NCBI GenBank assembly: GCA_947496705.1 | Contig: CANMDW010000024.1 | Coordinates: 19,107-83,106, forward strand | Origin: an uncultured Aquimarina sp. | Lineage (GTDB): Bacteria > Bacteroidota > Bacteroidia > Flavobacteriales > Flavobacteriaceae | Length of the DNA stretch: 64,000 nucleotides | Direction: 5' to 3' | Shown: piece by piece, positions 12,995 to 21,755 of the stretch | Position numbering within the stretch: the stretch's first letter is position 1 | How the letters are laid out: the number at the start of each line of letters is the position of its first letter | Position numbers and translations under genes: made by a program | Notes under the pieces: model-generated | Seen by the model: the letters and a program-made list of their open reading frames with translations, nothing else | Database searches by the model: none | Told to the model about the DNA's origin: nothing

Positions 12995-13633
12995 ATGAAT
13001 GATACAATTATTGAATATTTAATGCAGTATAAAGAATTGGCACCTTATATTATTGGAGTAATGTTAATTCCTAAATTGATGCAATTCATAAGAGAAAATC
13101 ATAGTTTTCTTGCTGGCAAACTTAGAACAGACTACAATAAGAAAATTGATTTTTTAAAAACCAACAAAAATAATTTAAATGAGAATAATGAACTTTTAAG
13201 AAGTATTATGGAATATCAAATTGATAATTATATATTTATCAATACCACAGGATTTTTTTTAAGTAAAGAAAAACAAGCAGATTTTCTTAAATTTTATGAT
13301 TTAGTGAAAAGTGAATTGCTACTGAAGGATTTTAAGTTTATATATGAAAACTCTAAGATCGAGGATGGTTTAATTCATATTAAAACAAAAATCACAACCA
13401 AAATTGAAATTTACACTCTAATAGTATCTGCTTGTTTATTAATATTTGTTTCCGTTTCATTATTTCTAATATCTTTTAATATCCCTAAAGATAAATCTTT
13501 TAGCGCCATTTTAGGTGCTTTTTTATGCATAATCATACTTCTGATTGGGGTAATTATTTTGAGTGATGCAATGAGACGAAAAAAATTAATCAAAGAGATT
13601 AAAGCTAAATATAATAATTTTAAGCTGTATTGA
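12995..13633 (+). CDS. Two-helix membrane protein, 212 aa
   Basis: Two adjacent transmembrane helices in the C-terminal part (about residues 145-165 and 170-192) are preceded by a charged, helical N-terminal domain of about 140 residues and a possible weak hydrophobic patch at 15-30. No family recognised. Base composition is more AT-rich than its neighbours. A membrane effector or superinfection protein is possible, but the sequence does not show it. Confidence 0.55.
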   Translation: MNDTIIEYLMQYKELAPYIIGVMLIPKLMQFIRENHSFLAGKLRTDYNKKIDFLKTNKNNLNENNELLRSIMEYQIDNYIFINTTGFFLSKEKQADFLKFYDLVKSELLLKDFKFIYENSKIEDGLIHIKTKITTKIEIYTLIVSACLLIFVSVSLFLISFNIPKDKSFSAILGAFLCIIILLIGVIILSDAMRRKKLIKEIKAKYNNFKLY

Positions 13634-13733
13634 AAACAGATCAATATAAGTAGATCTTTCAGAGATTATTAAAACCCAACCCGAAAACAAGTCTATCAAC
13701 CTTGCTATCATTACCTCTACAAAACAAACGGTA

Positions 13734-13904
13734 ATGAAGAGAAAAACAAAAAGAAGAAAATCAATCCCTTCAGGAAAAGCTGCAAACACAAGAAGAATGA
13801 CTATGATTAGTAGAAAGGCAAAGCAAATTAGAAAAAAAGGAGAACAATGGACCAATACAATTAAGCGAGCATCCAAACTTTTGAAAAAAGAAGGGAGATT
13901 GTAA
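13734..13904 (+). CDS. Very basic small protein, 56 aa
   Basis: ATG at 13734, stop directly abutting the ATG of the adenine methylase gene at 13905. Almost half the residues are Lys or Arg (starts MKRKTKRRKSIPSGKAAN), so it surely binds nucleic acid or is packaged with it. It is too short for ordinary gene tracks, but the tight junction with the next gene supports it. Confidence 0.55.
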   Translation: MKRKTKRRKSIPSGKAANTRRMTMISRKAKQIRKKGEQWTNTIKRASKLLKKEGRL

Positions 13905-14810
13905 ATGAGTTTGGATTCACCATTAGACGGCCTAGGAAAACTAACCAAAACTCCAATTACATATTATGGAGGAAAACAAGCTTTGACCAAAGTCATTCTT
14001 TCTTTAATCCCAGAACATAATTTGTATTGCGAACCTTTTGTGGGAGGAGGAGCAGTATTCTTTGCAAAGGAACCTAGTGCTGCAGAAGTGATTAATGACC
14101 TCAATGGTAATGTGGTCAACTTTTACCAGGTATGTAAACAAGAGTTTCCGAAACTTAATAAGCTAATCCAAGCCACACCTCATAGTCGAAAGTTACATAC
14201 CGAAGCTGCAGAGATACTTAGAAGTGATAAGGAAAAGGATAAAGTAAAAAGAGCCTGGGCTTTTTGGGTACAAACCAATATGAGTTTTTCTTCCCGGATT
14301 TTTGGAGGCTATGCTTATGAGCGAAAAAGTAATGGTATATCTAAAACAATCTTCAATAAGAAACAGGCATTTACCAAAGAGATTTGTGATCGTTTGGACT
14401 TAGTAGATATCGAATGTAATGATGCATTAAAAGTTATTGAGAGCAGGGATACGCCTGAAAGCTTCTTCTATATTGATCCCCCTTACTTTAATTCTGATAT
14501 GGGGCATTATAAAGGGTATACAGAACAAAACTTTATCGACTTGTTGAAACTATTAAGTGGCATCAAAGGTAAATTTCTATTGAGTAGTTACCCATCGGAT
14601 ATTTTAGAACAGTACGCAAAGAAAAACAAGTGGTTTCAACATTCCCTAGAAAAAAGGATAGCCGTTACTAAACAGACGAAAAAGAAAAAAACAGAAGTTC
14701 TTACAGCAAATTATGATATCCAAAAGAAAGTATCAAACCTATCTGGTATTTCGGATTTAGAAAGAATTAGGATAAGATCAAGGGCCTTAAAACTACGTTT
14801 ACAAAATTAG
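13905..14810 (+). CDS. DNA adenine methyltransferase, Dam/D12 class
   Basis: 301 residues. It transfers a methyl group from S-adenosylmethionine to adenine N6 in DNA. Visible motifs are the N-terminal TPITYYGGKQAL, motif I EPFVGGGAVFF (about residues 42-52) and the catalytic DPPY in YIDPPYFNSDMG (about 187-198), in the order of the D12 class. No restriction endonuclease lies next to it, so it is probably an orphan enzyme protecting element DNA or marking replication, as in phages. Recognition site cannot be read from sequence. Confidence 0.9.
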   Translation: MSLDSPLDGLGKLTKTPITYYGGKQALTKVILSLIPEHNLYCEPFVGGGAVFFAKEPSAAEVINDLNGNVVNFYQVCKQEFPKLNKLIQATPHSRKLHTEAAEILRSDKEKDKVKRAWAFWVQTNMSFSSRIFGGYAYERKSNGISKTIFNKKQAFTKEICDRLDLVDIECNDALKVIESRDTPESFFYIDPPYFNSDMGHYKGYTEQNFIDLLKLLSGIKGKFLLSSYPSDILEQYAKKNKWFQHSLEKRIAVTKQTKKKKTEVLTANYDIQKKVSNLSGISDLERIRIRSRALKLRLQN

Positions 14811-14875
14811 TTCTCATCCAGAACAAAACAGAACGATCCCGAAACTGACATAGCTGCAGATGGTAGTATTGTTAT

Positions 14876-16114
14876 ATGAAAAAACAGGCTATTTCATTTG
14901 AGAATTACAATCAAGAGATTAATCGTATAAATGTCACACAACTCCCTGAAATTTTACAAGAAGGTCATCAATTTCTTATGGATGCCAGGGACTTTTATCA
15001 AAGTGAACCTATTATAAAAGAAACCATCGATATATACCTTGATAAATTGAATGCTCACTTACCTGAAGGGAACCCTATTGATACTTTAAATGGTATTTCA
15101 GTAATCGAAATTGACTTTATAAAACGATTTCTTGATATGCATAAAACCATACAGTTCAGAGATGATTTGAAACGCTATATTTTTGATCTTCAAAAAGCAA
15201 TTTCAAAAAAGGAAATTCGTAAAGATTCTCCATTAGCAGATCATCTAATGCAAATCCAAGAGAAATTAATTGTACAGCACAACAATCTTATTTTAAAAGA
15301 GGAAGTCAAAATCATTATTAATAGAAAATGGTTGCGACAACTTAGAACCCTTCTCAAAAACTCATCCGAATCAAATGATACAAATCCAGAATTAGGAAAC
15401 GTACTTACCGATACCAATTTGCAAAACTCTTCTTCTCTATTCTTACCTATCAATGACCAAAATAGTTTGATTAGTAAAAATACTTTTAGACTCAATGGAG
15501 CTTTGGGAAAACTACTAGGTGATTTAGAAAGATATGAACTAGCCATAACTATCGAAGGAGACCAGGGTGGAGGAAAAACAAGATTTACATATCAATTGGC
15601 AGATGCCTTTGCGGACATTGGAAATCGCATAGCTATTTTTTCTTTGGAGATTGGAAGCCGATCTGATTTGATCACACGTATGAAAGAAGAATATCTGCTG
15701 CCGGTAAATCAAAATAGTATATTCATTACTGATCAGCTTCCGGAAGGGTATAAAAGTATTTCCAAAGCGGCTAAAGGTTTTGATGTCATCATTATTGATA
15801 GTTGGAACAAAACAGGATTACCATCCCAAGATTTTGATCGATTACGGAAACAACACCCCAATACCATTTTTATTGTCATTTTTCAACGTACTACCCAAAA
15901 AACCATACGGGGTGGTACGGCTCCACTTTTTGATGCCGGGGTTAATATTGAGGTAGTTAAGGTTAATGATACTTTTAAGAATAATTATGCTGTGACAACT
16001 AAGAATAGATATGGGATTACAGGGGTTAAGTATAATATTTTCAATAAAAACATCATAGGAACTGCAGAGGATATTTCAGAATCAACTGTAGAAAACTCAA
16101 AAATAGAAGTGTGA
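14876..16114 (+). CDS. RecA-fold P-loop ATPase, 412 aa
   Basis: N-terminal helical domain (about 1-165) of unknown type, then a P-loop core: Walker A EGDQGGGKTRF (about residue 226-236), Walker B FDVIIIDSW (about 300-308), and a later RTTQKTIRGG segment resembling RadA/DnaB-type cores. Such proteins serve as replicative helicases, recombination factors or packaging motors in mobile elements. It follows the adenine methylase by 65 bases. The exact role is undecided; a replication or packaging function of the element is likely. Confidence 0.65.
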   Translation: MKKQAISFENYNQEINRINVTQLPEILQEGHQFLMDARDFYQSEPIIKETIDIYLDKLNAHLPEGNPIDTLNGISVIEIDFIKRFLDMHKTIQFRDDLKRYIFDLQKAISKKEIRKDSPLADHLMQIQEKLIVQHNNLILKEEVKIIINRKWLRQLRTLLKNSSESNDTNPELGNVLTDTNLQNSSSLFLPINDQNSLISKNTFRLNGALGKLLGDLERYELAITIEGDQGGGKTRFTYQLADAFADIGNRIAIFSLEIGSRSDLITRMKEEYLLPVNQNSIFITDQLPEGYKSISKAAKGFDVIIIDSWNKTGLPSQDFDRLRKQHPNTIFIVIFQRTTQKTIRGGTAPLFDAGVNIEVVKVNDTFKNNYAVTTKNRYGITGVKYNIFNKNIIGTAEDISESTVENSKIEV

Positions 16115-16773
16115 TGTATTATATAAACCTTTTAAAAATGATCTGGAAATTACTACCCATAGTGTTAGTTATCGCTTTGGGAATTCTTTTTTTATCCAGG
16201 AGAAAAGAACGGCAGAAAGTAAATGATTATAAAGAAATCCAAAATACACAATTCCAGAAGATAGAAAAATGGAAGGATGCAGCAGGTAAAAGCAGAGCCA
16301 GAGCAGAAATTGCCGAGATCAATGCCAGGAATGTAAAATTAGTAATGAATGAAGAGCTCCGGCAGATGCTCAAGAAAGAAGTGGGTAATCTAAGGCGTAA
16401 CCTGATGAGTTATTCTGCAGTAAAATCATCAACACAAGGTAAATTTAATACTAAAGGAAAAGATACCGTATATATAGTCAATGAACTAAAATCCTTATCT
16501 GCCAAGAAATTCGTTATCAATAACCCTGATCTTGCATTTGAAGGGGTGTATATTCCAGAATTAGATACCCTTATGGCCAACTATAAAATCACCCATAATT
16601 TCGATATTTATTATTACTACAAAAAACCTGGTAAATCCCCCTGGAACCTGTTTCGAAGAAAACGTGTCGTGGCAGAGATCAAATTTCATAACCATGGATC
16701 TCAGGCTGATAGTTTGTTTACTATTGTTTTGGAAAGGAAGTGGGGGTTGCTTGGGAGAGTTTTTGGGAAATAA
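16114..16773 (+). CDS. Membrane-anchored protein, ~219 aa
   Basis: The ATG at 16114 overlaps the TGA of the ATPase gene by one base; GTG at 16111 is an alternative. One N-terminal transmembrane helix (about residues 8-27) is followed by a basic, coiled-coil-like stretch (about 28-90) and a C-terminal domain rich in tyrosine (FDIYYYYKKPGKSPWN). No family recognised. The one-base overlap suggests coupling to the ATPase, which may therefore act at the membrane. Confidence 0.6.
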   Translation: MYYINLLKMIWKLLPIVLVIALGILFLSRRKERQKVNDYKEIQNTQFQKIEKWKDAAGKSRARAEIAEINARNVKLVMNEELRQMLKKEVGNLRRNLMSYSAVKSSTQGKFNTKGKDTVYIVNELKSLSAKKFVINNPDLAFEGVYIPELDTLMANYKITHNFDIYYYYKKPGKSPWNLFRRKRVVAEIKFHNHGSQADSLFTIVLERKWGLLGRVFGK

Positions 16774-16856
16774 AACATATCTATTGAAAATACTCGCATT
16801 AAAAATTTTAGTTATTTTAGAGGTATAATACCTCCTTTTGATCTAACTAAAATTAT

Positions 16857-19289
16857 ATGCAACAACTTTTCCTTGACCTTTTTTTGGCTAAGCATGAAGC
16901 CGAATTGTCAGAAATTCTTGACAAGAATCCTGATATTTTTAATGATGAAAATTGGAAACCTTTAGGAGGCAATCCAAATAATTATGGTATTATAGAAAAT
17001 CAACAATCTTCTCCAATTGCAGCTTTGATTGAGAAAATCACCAACTCAATTGATGCTATCCTTATGAAGAAGTGTTATGAAATGGGGGTTGATCCAAAAT
17101 CAACAGAAGCTCCTCAAACAATGGATGAGGCTGTAGAAATGTTTTACCTGAATAGAAATTGGGATCTCCAATCTAACAGGCGTAAGCAAGCAGAAGAAAT
17201 CCAGATAATTGCTGATGGTCCGACCAGTGAAACAGCTGTTATTATCTATGACAATGGAGAGGGTCAGCCTCCCGAAAAATTTGAAGATACTTTTTTATCC
17301 TTGGTAACCGGAAACAAAAATGAAATTCCATTTGTTCAAGGCAAATATAATATGGGAGGAAGTGGAGCTATAGTTTTTTGTGGAAAAAACGGATATCAAT
17401 TAATAGGTTCAAAGAGACATGATAAAACTGGAGATTTTGGTTTTACATTAGTACGGCAACATCCACTTACAAAGGAAGAAAAAAAAATTAAAAAAAATAC
17501 TTGGTATGAATATCTAACAATTGATGGAAAAATACCTTCCTTTCCTATTGATGAGTTAGATCTGAAACTTCATAATAGAAAATTTACTTCAGGAACTATC
17601 ATCAAATTATACTCCTATCAATTTGCGAAACGTTATGGATTTGCACAAGAGTTGAATCAACAGTTGACAGAGTTCCTTTTCGAACCTGCCTTACCAATTT
17701 TAACAAAGGATACCAAGGAAAGGTATCCTAATAATAAGGTTCTAGAGACAGATCTTTTTGGTTTGAAAAGACGTTTAGAAAAAGAGGAAAGTGATTATTT
17801 ACAAAAAACTTTTGTAGAGGAATATGAAGATGATCTTTTCTTTGGATCAAAATTAATTGTAACCGGATATATTTTTGCCAATAAAGTTAAAAACTATAGT
17901 GTAACCGAATCCAAAAAACATATCAGAGAACGATATTTTAAAAACAATATGTCTGTATTGTTCTCTATGAATGGACAGGTACACGGTCATTATACAACAG
18001 AGTTTATAACACAGTCTTTAAAGTTTAGCTTACTTAAAAACCACTTACTCATACACGTTGATTGTACCCATTTAGATTATGATTTTAGAAAGAGGTTATT
18101 TATGGCATCAAGAGATCGATTAAAAGGGGGTGGCGAAACAAAAGCTTTAAGAGGGTTTTTGGCTAAACAGTTGAGTAAAAAAGGAAGTATTCTTTATGAA
18201 TTAAATCAAGAACGAAAAAATTCGATTTCGTTTGAATCTGGTAGCACTACAGAATTACTCAAATCTTTTACTAAAGATATTGGTATGGCTCCCGACTTGA
18301 TGAGGTTATTGAGTCAAACGTTTAAACTAGACTTTAAGGATAATACCAAAAAAAAGAAGAACCCTAAAGAGAAAAAAAATCAACAAGAAAAAGAAGAAGC
18401 AACTTTCTCTCCAAAACGTTTTCCTAGTTTTTTTAATCTTAAAGGAAAAGGTACTAAAAGCGCAATTAGTCTTCCCTTAAATGGAGAAAACCAAATCCAA
18501 TTCGCCACTGATGTTGAAGATAATTATTTTCATAGAACAGATGATCCGGGTGAATTAGAAGTAGCATTGGTATCTCATAAATCTAGCGAAACTAAAGGTG
18601 GAGATAGGGAAGGAACAAAAACTGAAATAAGCGAAGTGTTGAATGTGCATAAAAGTAGCCCTCATAATGGAACTATTAGAATAAATGTGAATACTGAAGG
18701 AAAAGAGGTTTCTGTAGGTGATGAAATAGAGATTAAAGTATCTCTTAATGGAAGTGGCCCTTCGTTTGAAGAAATACTTATAGTTCGCTTGGCTGAACCT
18801 AAACAGAAGAAAGAGAAAGTTCCTAAAAAAGAAGAAGATTTTGAAAACCCGGGATTACCAGAGTTTCAATTGGTTTATAAGGAAGAAAAAGAAGGATTTC
18901 TCTCTTGGGAGAAGGCCAACGAATCACTTCCATCTGAAATGAATGCAGAAATGGTTATGTATCCATTGGCAGAGGGGGAACAACTTGAAAAAATATTCAT
19001 TAATATGGATAGCAATGTGCTCACTCGATTTAAATCGAAAGACAAAAACATCAATGACAAACAAAAAGAAGCTAGAGAAACAAAATACATTTCATCTGTA
19101 TACTTTCATACCCTATTTTTATATACCATTACCAAAAACAGGAAGTTTGCTCTTGTAAAGAAAACAGAGGATGGGACTGAAGAAACCATAGATACCTCAG
19201 AGTACCTACAGGATATTTTTGATAGTTATTATACTGAGTTTATTATTAACTTTGGTGATAAAGACCTGATTGAAAGCTTGGGAGAATAA
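16857..19289 (+). CDS. GHKL (Hsp90-like) ATPase, 810 aa
   Basis: The N-terminal domain has the GHKL order: Bergerat N-box AALIEKITNSIDAIL (about residues 55-70), G1 YDNGEGQPPEKF (about 130-142), G2 GKYNMGGSGAIVF (about 162-175). The middle region is followed by a Lys-rich linker (about 500-520) and a C-terminal domain of unknown type. GHKL ATPases of this large, two-part form are frequent in defence islands and mobile elements, where they act as ATP-driven switches; the family does not by itself reveal the target. It is followed 10 bases later by a small HTH gene. Confidence 0.7.
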   Translation: MQQLFLDLFLAKHEAELSEILDKNPDIFNDENWKPLGGNPNNYGIIENQQSSPIAALIEKITNSIDAILMKKCYEMGVDPKSTEAPQTMDEAVEMFYLNRNWDLQSNRRKQAEEIQIIADGPTSETAVIIYDNGEGQPPEKFEDTFLSLVTGNKNEIPFVQGKYNMGGSGAIVFCGKNGYQLIGSKRHDKTGDFGFTLVRQHPLTKEEKKIKKNTWYEYLTIDGKIPSFPIDELDLKLHNRKFTSGTIIKLYSYQFAKRYGFAQELNQQLTEFLFEPALPILTKDTKERYPNNKVLETDLFGLKRRLEKEESDYLQKTFVEEYEDDLFFGSKLIVTGYIFANKVKNYSVTESKKHIRERYFKNNMSVLFSMNGQVHGHYTTEFITQSLKFSLLKNHLLIHVDCTHLDYDFRKRLFMASRDRLKGGGETKALRGFLAKQLSKKGSILYELNQERKNSISFESGSTTELLKSFTKDIGMAPDLMRLLSQTFKLDFKDNTKKKKNPKEKKNQQEKEEATFSPKRFPSFFNLKGKGTKSAISLPLNGENQIQFATDVEDNYFHRTDDPGELEVALVSHKSSETKGGDREGTKTEISEVLNVHKSSPHNGTIRINVNTEGKEVSVGDEIEIKVSLNGSGPSFEEILIVRLAEPKQKKEKVPKKEEDFENPGLPEFQLVYKEEKEGFLSWEKANESLPSEMNAEMVMYPLAEGEQLEKIFINMDSNVLTRFKSKDKNINDKQKEARETKYISSVYFHTLFLYTITKNRKFALVKKTEDGTEETIDTSEYLQDIFDSYYTEFIINFGDKDLIESLGE

Positions 19290-19299
19290 AATTACTTTT

Positions 19300-19458
19300 A
19301 TGGAAATAGACAAAAACAAATACCTAAACAGTAAAGAAACTATGAAAGCACTTAAGGTTTCATCCTGTGACTTAATGAATCTAAGAATTGCAGGAAAACT
19401 AAAATTTATCAAAAAAGGGAATGCTTATTTCTATGAAAAGGAACTGATGAATAAATAA
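19300..19458 (+). CDS. Small helix-turn-helix (MerR/excisionase-like) protein, 52 aa
   Basis: The ATG at 19300 gives MEIDKNKYLNSKETMKALKV; the sequence SSCDLMNLRIAGKLKFIKKGNAYFYEKEL is the typical excisionase/MerR-type winged-helix fingerprint. A TTG at 19270 would only add residues overlapping the upstream gene. It may regulate the neighbouring operons or act as an excision factor, although no integrase gene is in the window. Confidence 0.6.
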   Translation: MEIDKNKYLNSKETMKALKVSSCDLMNLRIAGKLKFIKKGNAYFYEKELMNK

Positions 19459-19777
19459 AGTTTCAATAATATAAAACATATTTGTTTATTACATTTGTAT
19501 AAAAGATTGCACTTCCATACAAAAGAAGTGCAACTAAAGAGAGATAATCTGAAGTTTTTCTATAAGCTTACATACAAAATAAATTAGTAACTCTTTTGGA
19601 TTATCTCCTTTCCCAAGACAAATATACATACTCTCATTTTATTCTTCTCTGGAGTTATTAACAAATAGTCTTATTTCTTTTTAAACTGGGTACGACTTAA
19701 AACACTGATAACAAACAAGTTAAAATTGTTAATAACTTTTATAGAGAACTATAGACGGGAGTTATTATTTAAAGAAA
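19459..19777 (+). ncRNA. Intergenic stretch with promoter-like site and nested hairpins (possible small RNA)
   Basis: TACATTTG at 19490-19497 looks like a -7 box. Soon after come TTGCACTTC/GAAGTGCAA (19507-19515 with 19525-19533, a 9-bp hairpin) and a longer-range pair GAGATAATC/GATTATCTC (19541-19549 with 19599-19607). This would give an ordered RNA of about 110 bases between the HTH gene and the converging defence operon. No conserved RNA family is recognised. The rest, to 19777, is AT-rich with nothing seen. Confidence 0.4.
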
Positions 19778-20647
19778 CTATAATTTATAAATTGAATGTT
19801 GTTTTAAATCTCTTCTAATTTTGGCAATTTTATTTACCAGATTATTTTCTCCACCTAAATCTGAAAGCAAATCAAAACTCTCCAATAAATCACAAATTCC
19901 TTTATATCTTCTTCTTTTGCCAAAAAAGAATTCCTTTGTTTTCTGAAAGTTCTCGAATTTATAGCTTTCTAGTTCACTTTTAAGAACATATAAGTGTTTT
20001 CTCAAATCCTTATCTCTATCTCTGAGCAATTTCTGAGGCAATTGATAGTTTTGTAATTTTTTAATTAATTCGGAAGCTTGAGATGCATATTGAGCAAATA
20101 ATTTACTTAAAAGCTCATCTAATTCATTCTTCTTAAAATCATCATCTAATCTATACAACAACAATAATAAATCTGCTGTATCTTCTATATAACCTATTTG
20201 TTGTCTTTTGTAAAAAGAAGAAAATTCTTCTCTAGCAGGAAAATCGTCAGTATGAAAAAAAAGTTTTGTAGGTTCACAACGACTCTTGTATAGACAAAGA
20301 ACCGAAGAAAAAAACTCGCCATTATTTTTAAAATATTTTGATAATTCTTTTACTTTAGAAAAAATATCTTCTCCTAAATCTTCAATTATATCATTATCTG
20401 ATACTTGATATCCTCTAAATAGATTTATCTTTTGGTCAATTATTTTTCTTTGTTTAGCATTTTCATCTTTGCTTAAGGTTTGATCCAAATAGAGTCTTTT
20501 GTACACATTTGCGTTTACTTCTTTAAATACACATTCACAAATTAAAATATCAAGATGTTTAAGCCTCTTTAAGAGAACTTCGTCCTCATCAATGTGTATT
20601 AGGTTAATTATTGAACAAGCATCCAAAACACAAGTTATAGCACTCAT
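19778..20647 (-). CDS. PIN-fold nuclease candidate, last gene of the defence operon
   Basis: 289 residues. The PIN order of acidic residues is visible: Asp in CVLDACSIINLI (about residue 8), Glu in CVFKEVNAN (about 42), Glu in NNGEFFSSVLCLY (about 112) and an Asp pair in FFHTDDFPAR (about 132). PIN domains cut RNA or, in some branches, DNA using these metal-binding acids. The C-terminal 110 residues are charged and helical. Its start overlaps the stop of the AAA ATPase gene by four bases. In an operon with phosphorothioation genes it is the natural effector. The PIN call is from motifs only. Confidence 0.6.
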   Translation of the reverse strand: MSAITCVLDACSIINLIHIDEDEVLLKRLKHLDILICECVFKEVNANVYKRLYLDQTLSKDENAKQRKIIDQKINLFRGYQVSDNDIIEDLGEDIFSKVKELSKYFKNNGEFFSSVLCLYKSRCEPTKLFFHTDDFPAREEFSSFYKRQQIGYIEDTADLLLLLYRLDDDFKKNELDELLSKLFAQYASQASELIKKLQNYQLPQKLLRDRDKDLRKHLYVLKSELESYKFENFQKTKEFFFGKRRRYKGICDLLESFDLLSDLGGENNLVNKIAKIRRDLKQHSIYKL

Positions 20648-21750
20648 ACTTTATCCCATATAATTTCGGATTCATTTTCTTTTAAATAGTCTAAATTTAT
20701 TGGGCATTTTTCTTCCATATCCGCTAATTCTAACAATAAGGAAAATGCATCATTAAATTCTCTAAGGGAAGAGTTTTCTAATTTTGGCAATAAATATTCA
20801 ACTACTCCTTCATCAAAAGGATAATAATCTGTTGTCTCTGTTTCACCATCTCTAAATGCTATTAATAGCTCTTTTAAATAAACCTCAAGATCTTCTGTGG
20901 ACGGGAGGCTAAAGTTATTTGCTTCTTTAATTCTAGACCTTACAGAATTATATAAATATTCTCCTAAATCATCGAACCCCATTAAAGCAGATTGAGTAAG
21001 ATTAATAAATATCAATAAGTTATTAGGAGTATTATCCATAATCTCTCTCAAAAAATTATTCGTTTTGTCGACATTTGAGCTACTTAAAACTGCTATATCT
21101 TCAAATTCATCAATCCATAAAATAACACAAGAATACACTTTTTTTTCAGCTGTTAAACAACTAAAAAAACCAGAAATAAACTTCGTATAGTCACTATCTC
21201 CATTTATTTTTCTTAGGATACCAAATTGAGTTAGTTTCTTTAATTCTGTATTCGATATATTGCCATATAAGTATTTTTTCAAATCATTTTCATTTACGCT
21301 TGAATTGAATATAGCTTTTAATACATTTTGGATTTGAATGCTATCTCCTAAGGCATCTATAAACTGATTGACTTCTAAACCACTATCCTTAAACTCCTGT
21401 CGAATTTTAGGAATGTCTATTTTATCTACAATACTAATATATATGCTCTGTACTGGTTCTTTTCCTTTTGGTAAAGGAATTACAATTGAATATGGTTTAG
21501 CTAGCTCTCCTCTTAACTCATCTAAAACTGATTCTTTATTAAAATATCTAGCGGAATGTGTTTTTCCACTTCCATATTCTCCCCAATTAAGAACTAAACT
21601 AGAGTTAGGTAATTTAATGGCCCTTTTTATACGCTTTTCAAGTTTAGACTTTATATCGGGGAAACCTGCCCACACTATTTCTTCTGCACTAGTAGCAGGA
21701 GTTAATCTAAAAGGATTTGCTTTGAGTTTAAAAGTCTCTTGAAAGCTCAT
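20644..21750 (-). CDS. AAA-type ATPase of the defence operon, 368 aa
   Basis: Walker A in NWGEYGSGKTHSARYF (about residues 56-71), Walker B in CVILWIDEFEDIAVL (about 208-222), sensor-like LLIFINLTQSAL (about 244-255) and a C-terminal helical lid, as in ExeA/ORC-like ATPases that load or switch on nuclease partners. It is followed by the PIN-fold gene with a four-base overlap and preceded by the 551-aa gene with a five-base gap. I infer that the three form one restriction complex, like the ATPase-nuclease modules paired with SspBCD. Confidence 0.65.
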   Translation of the reverse strand: MSFQETFKLKANPFRLTPATSAEEIVWAGFPDIKSKLEKRIKRAIKLPNSSLVLNWGEYGSGKTHSARYFNKESVLDELRGELAKPYSIVIPLPKGKEPVQSIYISIVDKIDIPKIRQEFKDSGLEVNQFIDALGDSIQIQNVLKAIFNSSVNENDLKKYLYGNISNTELKKLTQFGILRKINGDSDYTKFISGFFSCLTAEKKVYSCVILWIDEFEDIAVLSSSNVDKTNNFLREIMDNTPNNLLIFINLTQSALMGFDDLGEYLYNSVRSRIKEANNFSLPSTEDLEVYLKELLIAFRDGETETTDYYPFDEGVVEYLLPKLENSSLREFNDAFSLLLELADMEEKCPINLDYLKENESEIIWDKV

Positions 21751-21755
21751 AATTA

